Below are positions 1 through 6,280 of a DNA stretch of 8,658 nucleotides, in pieces (positions within the stretch are counted from its first letter, which is position 1; each line of letters begins with the position of its first letter). The stretch spans positions 1 to 8,658 of the forward strand of contig CANRHG010000069.1 of NCBI GenBank assembly GCA_947630385.1, in the 5' to 3' direction. Origin of the DNA: an uncultured Eubacteriaceae bacterium (lineage in GTDB: Bacteria; Bacillota; Clostridia; Eubacteriales; Eubacteriaceae). A program made the position numbers and the translations under genes. The notes under the pieces were generated by a model, which saw only the letters and a program-made list of their open reading frames with translations, was not told where the DNA came from and made no database searches.

Positions 1-240
1 GCCTTCTTCCCCGACCGGTCCGGCGGCGGTCATTCCTTCGTCGGGATTTAGCCCGGTCGTTTGCAAAACCTCTAAGAGTCCTTCTTCCGCCCCGTCGACA
101 AAACGGGTCCGGTCCGTGTCCTCAATACGCAGCAAAAAGCGACCATCGCATTTTTTTGCATACAAATAGTTGTATAAAGCCGTCCGGAGACTACCAACGT
201 GTACGTCTCCGGTCGGACTTGGCGCAAAACGTGTCTTCAT
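1..240 (-). CDS. gltX: Glutamyl-tRNA synthetase, N-terminal part (cut by window edge)
   Basis: Cytoplasmic class I aminoacyl-tRNA synthetase that charges tRNA-Glu with glutamate (in many Bacillota it also charges tRNA-Gln as a first step to Gln-tRNA). Reading leftwards from ATG at 240, 80 codons are open to the window edge. The start MKTRFAPSPTGDVHVGSLRT holds the ATP-binding HIGH-type signature, here HVGS, at residues 15-18. It is followed by NYLYAKK and the very conserved LRIEDTDRTR block around residues 36-45, then a DEG at about 67-69. This is the Rossmann-fold catalytic start of GluRS; the KMSKS motif and anticodon-binding domain lie outside the window. No other in-frame start fits, because the family begins right at this segment. 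No clear Shine-Dalgarno sequence is visible ahead of the ATG. The gene has its own strong promoter (295-267) and follows engB by 51 bases. Confidence 0.96.
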   Translation of the reverse strand, partial: MKTRFAPSPTGDVHVGSLRTALYNYLYAKKCDGRFLLRIEDTDRTRFVDGAEEGLLEVLQTTGLNPDEGMTAAGPVGEEG

Positions 241-266
241 AGCTTAAATTTTCTTAAGATTTAATA

Positions 267-295
267 ATCATATAAATTTTATCCGGTTATGTCAA
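267..295 (-). promoter_or_regulatory. Sigma-70/SigA promoter for gltX
   Basis: Reading the minus strand, TTGACA (295-290) is a perfect -35 box. It is followed by a 17-base AT-rich spacer and TATGAT (272-267), a -10 box matching consensus at five of six positions. Transcription would start near 260, giving a leader of about 20 bases before the gltX ATG. The TGA inside the -35 box is also the engB stop codon (294-292). This is the only near-consensus promoter I found in the window. Confidence 0.82.
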
Positions 296-882
296 TTTAA
301 TTCAGATTCGATGATCTCCCAAACCTTTGAAGTCCCTTCCTTTTTGCTGCTCGAAAACGGCAACAGAAAGTCTTCTTTAAGACCCATCTCTTTTTTAATC
401 TTATTTAATTGGCCCGCGACCTTGCTCTTTGGGAGTTTATCCGTCTTGGTGGCGACGACGACCGGATCAATGCCGTAGTACTTGAGCCAGTCGTACATGA
501 GCCGGTCGTCTTCGGTCGACCCGACTTTGGCGTCGACGAGCAAAAAGACCTTCCTCACGTTATCGTTATCGAGTAGGTATTTTTCGATCATCTGACCCCA
601 TTTTTCACGCTGTTTTTTTGAAACTTTCGCGTAGCCGTAGCCGGGCATGTCCACGAAGTAAAAGTCCTCGACCGGATTGTCGATCCTATAGAAGTTCATC
701 GTCTGGGTCTTTCCCGGCTGGTTGCTGGTGCGGGCAAGATTCTTGCGGCCGATGAGCGTATTGATAAACGAAGACTTACCCACGTTACTGCGGCCGAGGA
801 GGACGAACTCCTTTTTTTGCTCGCTCGGGTACTGTTTTTTGTCTACGGCACTGACGATGAGTTGTGCGTCGTTAATTTTCAT
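292..882 (-). CDS. engB: Ribosome-biogenesis GTP-binding protein EngB/YsxC
   Basis: TrmE-Era-EngA-EngB-Septin family GTPase, 196 residues, needed for late assembly of the 50S ribosomal subunit. All G motifs are visible: G1 GRSNVGKS at residues 30-37, the G2 region QPGKTQTMNFY at 55-65, G3 DMPG at 78-81, G4 TKTD at 145-148, and a serine-rich G5 SSSKKEG at 177-183. Length and the short N-terminal extension before G1 are typical of the family. The ATG at 882 overlaps the lon stop TGA as ATGA, and no strong Shine-Dalgarno sequence is seen, so translation is probably coupled to lon. A lon-engB pair is the known arrangement in many Bacillota. The stop codon TGA lies inside the -35 box of the gltX promoter. 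No terminator hairpin is visible downstream, so some transcription may run on into gltX. Confidence 0.97.
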   Translation of the reverse strand: MKINDAQLIVSAVDKKQYPSEQKKEFVLLGRSNVGKSSFINTLIGRKNLARTSNQPGKTQTMNFYRIDNPVEDFYFVDMPGYGYAKVSKKQREKWGQMIEKYLLDNDNVRKVFLLVDAKVGSTEDDRLMYDWLKYYGIDPVVVATKTDKLPKSKVAGQLNKIKKEMGLKEDFLLPFSSSKKEGTSKVWEIIESELN

Positions 883-3176
883 ATGAAAACCGCGTCCAAA
901 ATTTCGCCCGCGTCCGAGACGGGGACGATTTCTAAAGCTTTTTTTATCTCGTCCGGGATGTCTTCGAGATCCCGTTTGTTTTCCATCGGGATAAAGACTT
1001 TTTTGATCCGGGCCCGGTGCGCCGCGGCAAGTTTTTCCCTTAAACCTCCGATCGGAAGGATGCGTCCGTTTAGGGTGATCTCGCCGGTCATCGCGATACT
1101 GCCGGAAACCGGTTTTCCGGTCAGGGCCGAAGCCAGGGCCGTGGCGATCGTCACACCGGCCGACGGGCCGTCCTTGGGGACCGCCCCTTCGGGAACGTGG
1201 ATGTGCAGGTCGATGTCTTCCTGGAAATTGTCCTTAAGATCCAGTTTTTTGGCCTGCGTGCGGATAAAGCTGAACGCGGCCTGAACCGATTCCTGCATGA
1301 CGTCGCCGAGCTGTCCGGTGACTTTGATCTTTCCCTTGCCCGGGAATTTTACGACTTCCACTTCTAATGTCTCCCCGCCTACGCTCGTCCAGGCCAGTCC
1401 GTTGACCACGCCCAGACGGTTTTTCTCTTCGGCTTTATCGAACAAATACAGCTGTGGGCCGAGAAAGTCCGCCAGGTTGCTCTGGGTGACGCTTATCTTT
1501 TTTTGGTCGTCTTCGACGATGCGTTTGGCCGCGATTCGACAGATCCTTGCAAGCTTACGCTTTAACTCACGTACCCCCGATTCCTTGGTATAGTAATCGA
1601 TGATGTCGCGGATCGCGCCGTCGGAAATATGCAGCTGGGACTTTTTTAGACCGTGCTCGGCCATGACTTCCTTTAACAGATAGCGCCTTGCGATCTGGAG
1701 TTTCTCACTTTGGATATAGCCGTCGACTTCGATGACTTCCATCCGGTCGAGCAGAGGCTCGGGGATGTCCGAAGCCGAATTGGCGGTCGTGACGAACAAA
1801 ACGTCAGATAAATCAAACGGCAGTTCGATGTAATTGTCGGTAAACGTGTTGTTTTGTTCGGGGTCGAGCACTTCCAGTAAGGCCGAGGCCGGGTCGCCCC
1901 GGACGTCGTTTCCGAGTTTGTCGATCTCGTCGAGTAGGATCAGCGGATTGTTTACGCCCGCCATCTTAAGGTTGTAAATGATGCGCCCGGGGATCGAACC
2001 AAGGTACGTCCTCCGGTGTCCTCTGATCTCGGCTTCGTCCCGGATCCCGCCCAGCGCGATGCGAATAAATTTGCGGTTGGTCGCGCGCGCGATCGATTTG
2101 GCGATCGACGTCTTTCCGACGCCGGGCGCGCCGACGAGGCATAAAATCGGGGAGCGCAGTTGTTCGGTTAGCTTTAAAACGGAGATATACTCTAAGATCC
2201 GTTCCTTGACTTTCTTTAGCCCGTAGTGGTCTTCTTCTAAGATCTTTCGGGCCTTTTTCGGATCGTGATTAACTTCGTCTTTTTTGTCCCACGGCAGGCT
2301 GAGGACCCAGTCGATGTAGTTTTCGATCACGGCCCCTTCGCTCGTCCCACTCGGCAGGCGGTACAAGCGTCCGATCTCCGTATTCATCTTATCCTGTACC
2401 TCTTCGGGAGCGTTTAGGCTCTCGAGCCGGTAGGAGAACTTTTCGATCACGTCGTCGCTCCCTTCGCCGAGCTCGTCCTGTAAAATTCGGATCTGCTCGC
2501 GAAGCAGGTTTTCGCGCTGACTGCGGTCGAACTCGAGGCGGACTTTTTCGTCGATCGAGTTTTCGAGCCGGATCACGTCGTTTTCTTCTTTTAAGAGCCT
2601 GATGAGATAAAGCAAGCGCTCGGTCGTATCGTTTTCGGCGAGCAGGTCCTGTCCCCGGGGGCCGAGAAGGTCGAGCTGTCCGGCGATCGTGTCGATTAGG
2701 ACGTTGGGATCGTCGATAAAATCAAAATTTTCCGGCTCGGCCTCGTTTCTTCCTTCCTCACGTAAAAACTTAGAGTACTGCTCTTTGATGAGCTTTATAT
2801 ATTTATCGTTGATGCGTTTGTGATCGTTAAAACTTTCGTAAGGTAGTGTCCGGGCTTCGTAATAGGGGCGAACCTGTAAAACTTCCAGGAGTTCTCCCCG
2901 GCTGAGCACTTCTACCAGTACGTGTTTTTGCTGGCGTCGCCCGATGCTCTGGATGATTTTGGCGTAACAACCGACGTTATACAGGTTTTCCGGATCAAAA
3001 TCCCCCATATCGTCGTCGTTATAACTGACGATAAAAACGGTCTCGCCGTTTTCTTCCGCCAGGGAGGCCGCCTTGACGGCTTCCGGCTCGATCACGTCGA
3101 TCGGAAAAATCATTCCCGGGAAAAAAGCGACCCCGGAGGTAGGTATCATTTTTACGACTTCTTCGTTCGTAGTCAT
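879..3176 (-). CDS. lon: ATP-dependent Lon protease (LonA type)
   Basis: Cytoplasmic homohexameric AAA+ serine protease that degrades misfolded and selected regulatory proteins; 765 residues, normal for bacterial LonA. From the N-terminus: a LAN substrate-recognition domain beginning IPTSGVAFFPGMIFP (residues 11-25), a charged helical linker (about 180-300), and an AAA+ module with Walker A GAPGVGKT at 349-356 and Walker B LLDEID at 414-419 (D416, E417). The C-terminal protease domain carries the Ser-Lys dyad: Ser672 in KDGPSAGVT and Lys715 in GGLREKLAAAHRA. Their 43-residue spacing is the same as in the E. coli enzyme. There is no transmembrane segment, so it is not LonB. The ATG at 3176 was chosen because GGGAGG lies 5 bases upstream and the product then starts just before the LAN domain; the frame is open up to 3200 but those extra codons run through the hairpin and the ribosome-binding site. 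It overlaps engB by 4 bases. Confidence 0.98.
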   Translation of the reverse strand: MTTNEEVVKMIPTSGVAFFPGMIFPIDVIEPEAVKAASLAEENGETVFIVSYNDDDMGDFDPENLYNVGCYAKIIQSIGRRQQKHVLVEVLSRGELLEVLQVRPYYEARTLPYESFNDHKRINDKYIKLIKEQYSKFLREEGRNEAEPENFDFIDDPNVLIDTIAGQLDLLGPRGQDLLAENDTTERLLYLIRLLKEENDVIRLENSIDEKVRLEFDRSQRENLLREQIRILQDELGEGSDDVIEKFSYRLESLNAPEEVQDKMNTEIGRLYRLPSGTSEGAVIENYIDWVLSLPWDKKDEVNHDPKKARKILEEDHYGLKKVKERILEYISVLKLTEQLRSPILCLVGAPGVGKTSIAKSIARATNRKFIRIALGGIRDEAEIRGHRRTYLGSIPGRIIYNLKMAGVNNPLILLDEIDKLGNDVRGDPASALLEVLDPEQNNTFTDNYIELPFDLSDVLFVTTANSASDIPEPLLDRMEVIEVDGYIQSEKLQIARRYLLKEVMAEHGLKKSQLHISDGAIRDIIDYYTKESGVRELKRKLARICRIAAKRIVEDDQKKISVTQSNLADFLGPQLYLFDKAEEKNRLGVVNGLAWTSVGGETLEVEVVKFPGKGKIKVTGQLGDVMQESVQAAFSFIRTQAKKLDLKDNFQEDIDLHIHVPEGAVPKDGPSAGVTIATALASALTGKPVSGSIAMTGEITLNGRILPIGGLREKLAAAHRARIKKVFIPMENKRDLEDIPDEIKKALEIVPVSDAGEILDAVFI

Positions 3177-3181
3177 TAAAA

Positions 3182-3187
3182 CCTCCC
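3182..3187 (-). promoter_or_regulatory. Ribosome-binding site of lon
   Basis: GGGAGG on the minus strand, 5 bases before the ATG at 3176, is a strong Shine-Dalgarno match and fixes that start. It begins only 2 bases after the U-tract of the clpX terminator hairpin but is not part of the stem. Confidence 0.85.
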
Positions 3188-3189
3188 AT

Positions 3190-3216
3190 AAAAAAAGCAA
3201 TCCGTTGGGACTGCTT
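3190..3216 (-). terminator. Intrinsic terminator or attenuator between clpX and lon
   Basis: On the minus strand AAGCAGTCC (3216-3208) pairs with GGATTGCTT (3203-3195) around a CAAC tetraloop: nine pairs including one G-U. Seven T residues follow (3196-3190). This is the form of a Rho-independent terminator. Its 5' arm uses the last two bases of the clpX stop codon, and its U-tract ends 2 bases before the lon ribosome-binding site. The stem is only moderately GC-rich, so termination may be partial, letting some transcripts continue into lon. Confidence 0.72.
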
Positions 3217-4459
3217 ATGATTTAAACGTATATTCTGCTTGCCCGTTTCCCAGTACAACGTCTTTGGTGATACGAATGCTTTCTACGTTATCCATACTGG
3301 GAACTTCAAACATGATATCGGTCATAAACCCTTCCAGGATGCTGCGAAGTCCTCGAGCTCCCGTCTTATTTTCAAGCGCTTTGTCGGCGATGGCTTCCAA
3401 AGCGTCGTCGTCAAATTTCAGTTCAATGTCTTCCTGATCGAGCATCGTCTGGTACTGCTTGATCAGAGCGTTTTTCGGCTCGGTCAGGATCTTGACCAGC
3501 GCGTCTTTGTCGAGCTCGGACAGCACCGAGATGATCGGGACCCTTCCGATGAGTTCGGGGATGAGCCCGAACTTTTGAAGGTCCTGCGGTTCGGTCTGCT
3601 CGAGGATCTTCAGTTCGTCGCGCTGTTTTTTCGTCTTGACCTCGGCGTTGAAGCCGATCGAAGACTTGTCGGTACGGTTTTCGATGATGCGTTCGATCCC
3701 GTCAAAGGCCCCTCCTAGGATAAAGAGGATGTTTGAGGTATCCATTTCAAGAAACTCTTGGTGCGGGTGCTTGCGTCCGCCCTGCGGCGGGATGTTCGCG
3801 GTCGTGCCCTCGATGATCTTTAGTAGGGCCTGTTGCACGCCTTCGCCTGAGACGTCCCGGGTGATCGAGCGGTTTTCGCTCTTTCGGGCGATCTTATCGA
3901 TCTCGTCGATGTAGATGATCCCCGACTCGGCTTCCTCGAGGTCCATTCCGGCGTTTTGCAAGAGTTTGAGTAAAATATTCTCGACGTCTTCGCCGACGTA
4001 ACCGGCCTCGGTAAGGGACGTCGCGTCCGCGATGGCGAAGGGGACGTTCAAGGCCTTGGCGAGGGTTTGCGCCAGTAAGGTCTTTCCACAGCCCGTCGGC
4101 CCGATCAAAAGGATGTTGCTCTTTTGAACCTCGACGTCGTCCTCTCTTTTTCGCTTTTTGTTGCTGAGCAGACGAAGGTAATGGTTGTAGACGGCTACGG
4201 CAAGCGTTCTTTTGGCCGATTCCTGGGCGATGACGTAGCTGTCTAGGATCTCCTTGATCTCTTTGGGCTTTAACATCTTGATCTCGTCCAGTTTGACGGT
4301 CCGGCCCGCCCCGCCCTCTCCGATCAGAAAAAAGCAGGCCTCCACGCACTCGTCGCAAATGTAAACGTCCGGTCCGGCGATGATCCGGTCGACCTCCGCC
4401 TGCGTTTTTCCGCAAAAAGAGCAAACGTAATCTTCTACTTTTCTTATTTTGCTACTCAA
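3215..4459 (-). CDS. clpX: ClpX, ATP-binding unfoldase subunit of ClpXP protease
   Basis: Hexameric AAA+ unfoldase that recognises substrates and feeds them into ClpP; 414 residues, normal length. Domains in order: N-terminal Cys4 zinc-binding domain with CxxC pairs at Cys13/Cys16 and Cys35/Cys38; Walker A GPTGCGKT at 120-127; pore loop GYVG at 153-156; Walker B IIYIDE at 181-186; RKH pore loop at 229-231; ClpP-docking IGF loop at 268-270; sensor-2 GARGLR at 367-372. All functional motifs are present. One oddity is Cys124 in Walker A, where Ser is usual. The start is TTG at 4459: GAGG at 4468-4465 sits 5 bases upstream, and the product begins MSSKIRKVEDYVCSFCG as expected. It overlaps the clpP end by 8 bases, matching the fact that the two products work as one protease. 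A terminator hairpin covers its stop codon. Confidence 0.98.
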   Translation of the reverse strand: MSSKIRKVEDYVCSFCGKTQAEVDRIIAGPDVYICDECVEACFFLIGEGGAGRTVKLDEIKMLKPKEIKEILDSYVIAQESAKRTLAVAVYNHYLRLLSNKKRKREDDVEVQKSNILLIGPTGCGKTLLAQTLAKALNVPFAIADATSLTEAGYVGEDVENILLKLLQNAGMDLEEAESGIIYIDEIDKIARKSENRSITRDVSGEGVQQALLKIIEGTTANIPPQGGRKHPHQEFLEMDTSNILFILGGAFDGIERIIENRTDKSSIGFNAEVKTKKQRDELKILEQTEPQDLQKFGLIPELIGRVPIISVLSELDKDALVKILTEPKNALIKQYQTMLDQEDIELKFDDDALEAIADKALENKTGARGLRSILEGFMTDIMFEVPSMDNVESIRITKDVVLGNGQAEYTFKS

Positions 4460-5051
4460 TGGCGCCTCGATTCGTTTTTATTTCGTCGATGAGTCCGTAG
4501 TCCAGCGCTTCCCCGGCCGTCATGAACTTGTCGCGTTCGGTGTCCCTGGCGATCTTTTTGACGGTCTGGCCCGTGTGTTCGCTAAGGAGCTTGTTGATCG
4601 TATCGCGGGTACGTTTTAAATAATCCGCGTGGATCTGAAAGTCGGTCTGTTGCCCGTCAAAGGAACTTAAGGGTTGGTGGATCATGATCGTCGAGTTGGG
4701 CAGGGCGTAGCGCTTGCCTTTGGTCCCGGCCGAAAGAAGAAAGCTTCCCATCGACGCGGCGCTTCCCACACAGATCGTGGAGACGTCGCACTTGATGTAA
4801 TTCATCGTATCGTAAATGGCAAGCCCCGCCGTGACCGACCCGCCTGGGGAATTGATGTAGACCGAAATGTCTTTTTCGGCGTCTTCGTATTCCAAAAACA
4901 GGAGTTGAGCGATGACAAGACTGGCCAGCTGGTCGTTGATCTCACCGTCGATAAAAATGATGCGTTCTTTTAAAAGCCTGGAATAAATATCAAAAGCTCT
5001 CTCACCGGCACCGGAACTTTCGATAACGGTCGGTACGAGCTTAGATTGCAT
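4452..5051 (-). CDS. clpP: ClpP, proteolytic subunit of ATP-dependent Clp protease
   Basis: Serine protease that forms the double-heptamer chamber of ClpXP; 199 residues, slightly above the usual size. The start MQSKLVPTVIESSGAGERAF matches the family, and residues ERAFDIYSRLLKERIIF (17-33) follow as expected. The catalytic triad is Ser100 in GSAASMGSF, His125 in MIHQPL and Asp174 in TERDKF, with the spacing seen in E. coli ClpP (25 and 49 residues). The conserved INSPGGSV is at 66-73. I chose the ATG at 5051 over an in-frame TTG at 5066 because GGTGA lies 8 bases before the ATG. The gene overlaps the end of the second trigger factor by 11 bases and clpX by 8 bases. Order and overlaps imply co-transcription with clpX. 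Confidence 0.97.
   Translation of the reverse strand: MQSKLVPTVIESSGAGERAFDIYSRLLKERIIFIDGEINDQLASLVIAQLLFLEYEDAEKDISVYINSPGGSVTAGLAIYDTMNYIKCDVSTICVGSAASMGSFLLSAGTKGKRYALPNSTIMIHQPLSSFDGQQTDFQIHADYLKRTRDTINKLLSEHTGQTVKKIARDTERDKFMTAGEALDYGLIDEIKTNRGAIE
4465..4468 (-). promoter_or_regulatory. Ribosome-binding site of clpX (supports TTG start)
   Basis: GAGG on the minus strand, 5 bases before the TTG at 4459 and lying inside the last codons of clpP. It is the main sequence support for the non-ATG start of clpX. Confidence 0.6.
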
Positions 5052-6279
5052 CAAATATTTCACCAAGATTGATATCCTTATTATCTAAAAGCTTCTGGAA
5101 ATAATGCTCGGCAAGTTTTTGCCGTTTGGCTTGATAGCTTAGGTACACCCGCACCAGCTCTTTTGGTGCCATCGAAATAAAGGACTGCATTTCCTGGCTC
5201 TCGAGATTTATCAGCGAGATGACCGCGTTTAAATCGTCTTCGGTGACGAACAGACCTTCTTTGACCAAAACCTCGTCTAAGATCAAATCGTTTCTTAAGG
5301 TCTTAAGTAGGAACTCCTCGGTCCCGACGTCCTCTCCGGCGTACATCGACTTGAACAGGATGTTTAGGATCATAAAGTCCGAATCCTCGTAGACGCCTTC
5401 AAAACGTGCCTTGAAATCCTCCGGAAGTTCGTATTCGGTCGTCTCCAGGATCTCATCGAGTATGTCTCCCGTAAAGCGTATTTTCTGGAGGGAGATCTTA
5501 TCCCGAAGCAGGATCTGACGCAGATAATCCTTATAGTCGTCCAGATTTTCAAAGGTGGAGACTTTTTTAACGAACGCGTCGTCAAGTTCGACCGGCTCCG
5601 GCGCGCTCACTTCTTCAAGATGTAAAACGTTTCTGAACTCACCGTTTTCCCTAAACGTTTGAAAGCCCTTTTCTTTACCCAAAAATTCGTCCCGGGCTTC
5701 ATCTTCGAGTTCGTTGATGTCGCAGTCGGTAACGTCCCGTTTTAGAATATGCGTGCGGTCTTCCCCGATACGGTAAGAAATTTCTCTGAGTTTAACGCGG
5801 CTGTATTCGTCGACCTTCCCTGACTCATGATACGGCGCGTATTCGTGCAGCTGCAGGTTAAGTTCTTCTTGTACGTCGTCGTCGCTGATCTCGGCATCGA
5901 TCTCATACTTTTCAAGATCGGGCTCTCCTATGGCATCAAGCGGCGGGTTGGTCGAAACCACGACGCGGTAGGCCCAGTCCTCGTCTTCGTAGGGCTCAAA
6001 CGTGCTCGCCGGCGCGACCGGGATAAATTTTAGCTCTTTTTGGGCGAAGTCGAACATATCCTCGGAGAGCATTTCGGGTACTTCTTCTTCGAAAACTTCT
6101 TCCCCGTAAAAGTTTTTAACGACGTTTATCGGGGCCCGGCCTTTTCGAAAACCCGGTACCCTATAGTAATCCCGGTACCGGTTGTAGACCCGTGACTCTC
6201 CGGTACGGACATCTTCGGGTTCCAGACGGATGACAAATTCGATCGTATCGTTGCTTCTGTTTAACTGTTCTACTTTCAC
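5041..6279 (-). CDS. tig: Trigger factor-like chaperone, copy 2 (ribosome-docking motif intact)
   Basis: Cytoplasmic chaperone that in the family binds the ribosome exit tunnel next to L23 and shields nascent chains; 412 residues, near the family norm. The N-terminal domain carries an intact docking signature VPGFRKGRAPINVVKNFYG with the Phe-Arg-Lys at residues 44-46, the positions used in E. coli. The C-terminal helical part starts near VELDDAFVKKVSTFENLDDY (about 230-249) and follows the family pattern. The middle region (about 155-222) is not recognisable as FKBP-type PPIase: I see no GD-V-x-D-F entry strand and no IPGF-like active-site segment, only a remnant like EFLGKEKGF. So it is probably a chaperone without prolyl isomerase activity. 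The GTG at 6279 was chosen over GTG 6288 because AAAGGAG lies 10 bases before the former and 1 base before the latter. The upstream paralogue ends 1 base before this start. It overlaps clpP by 11 bases. Confidence 0.9.
   Translation of the reverse strand: MKVEQLNRSNDTIEFVIRLEPEDVRTGESRVYNRYRDYYRVPGFRKGRAPINVVKNFYGEEVFEEEVPEMLSEDMFDFAQKELKFIPVAPASTFEPYEDEDWAYRVVVSTNPPLDAIGEPDLEKYEIDAEISDDDVQEELNLQLHEYAPYHESGKVDEYSRVKLREISYRIGEDRTHILKRDVTDCDINELEDEARDEFLGKEKGFQTFRENGEFRNVLHLEEVSAPEPVELDDAFVKKVSTFENLDDYKDYLRQILLRDKISLQKIRFTGDILDEILETTEYELPEDFKARFEGVYEDSDFMILNILFKSMYAGEDVGTEEFLLKTLRNDLILDEVLVKEGLFVTEDDLNAVISLINLESQEMQSFISMAPKELVRVYLSYQAKRQKLAEHYFQKLLDNKDINLGEIFDAI
5060..5064 (-). promoter_or_regulatory. 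Ribosome-binding site of clpP
   Basis: GGTGA on the minus strand, 8 bases before the ATG at 5051, matches the 3' part of the consensus AAGGAGGTGA. It lies within the last codons of the second trigger-factor gene and decides between the two possible clpP starts. Confidence 0.6.
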
Positions 6280-6280
6280 T

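Noticed and set aside
241..291. Terminator or T-box leader between engB and gltX
   Set aside because: The 51 bases are AT-rich with no GC-containing stem and no T-run after a hairpin, and the leader after the predicted start is only about 20 bases.
817..1284. Plus-strand open frame of about 155 codons antisense to lon
   Set aside because: It lies wholly over well-conserved Lon protease and engB codons, has no recognisable protein features, and fits an antisense shadow in a gene with biased codons.
3220..3255. Possible lon promoter in the end of clpX (TTGTAC ... TATACG)
   Set aside because: The spacing is about 20 bases and both boxes are imperfect, so it does not meet a sigma-70 promoter standard.
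3239..3718. Plus-strand open frame of about 159 codons antisense to clpX
   Set aside because: It is a shadow of the highly conserved ClpX C-terminal half; no plausible domain or ribosome-binding site.
3894..4424. Minus-strand frame of about 176 codons overlapping clpX in another frame
   Set aside because: The translation is extremely rich in Arg and Gly, as expected from an off-frame read of clpX, with no motif of its own.
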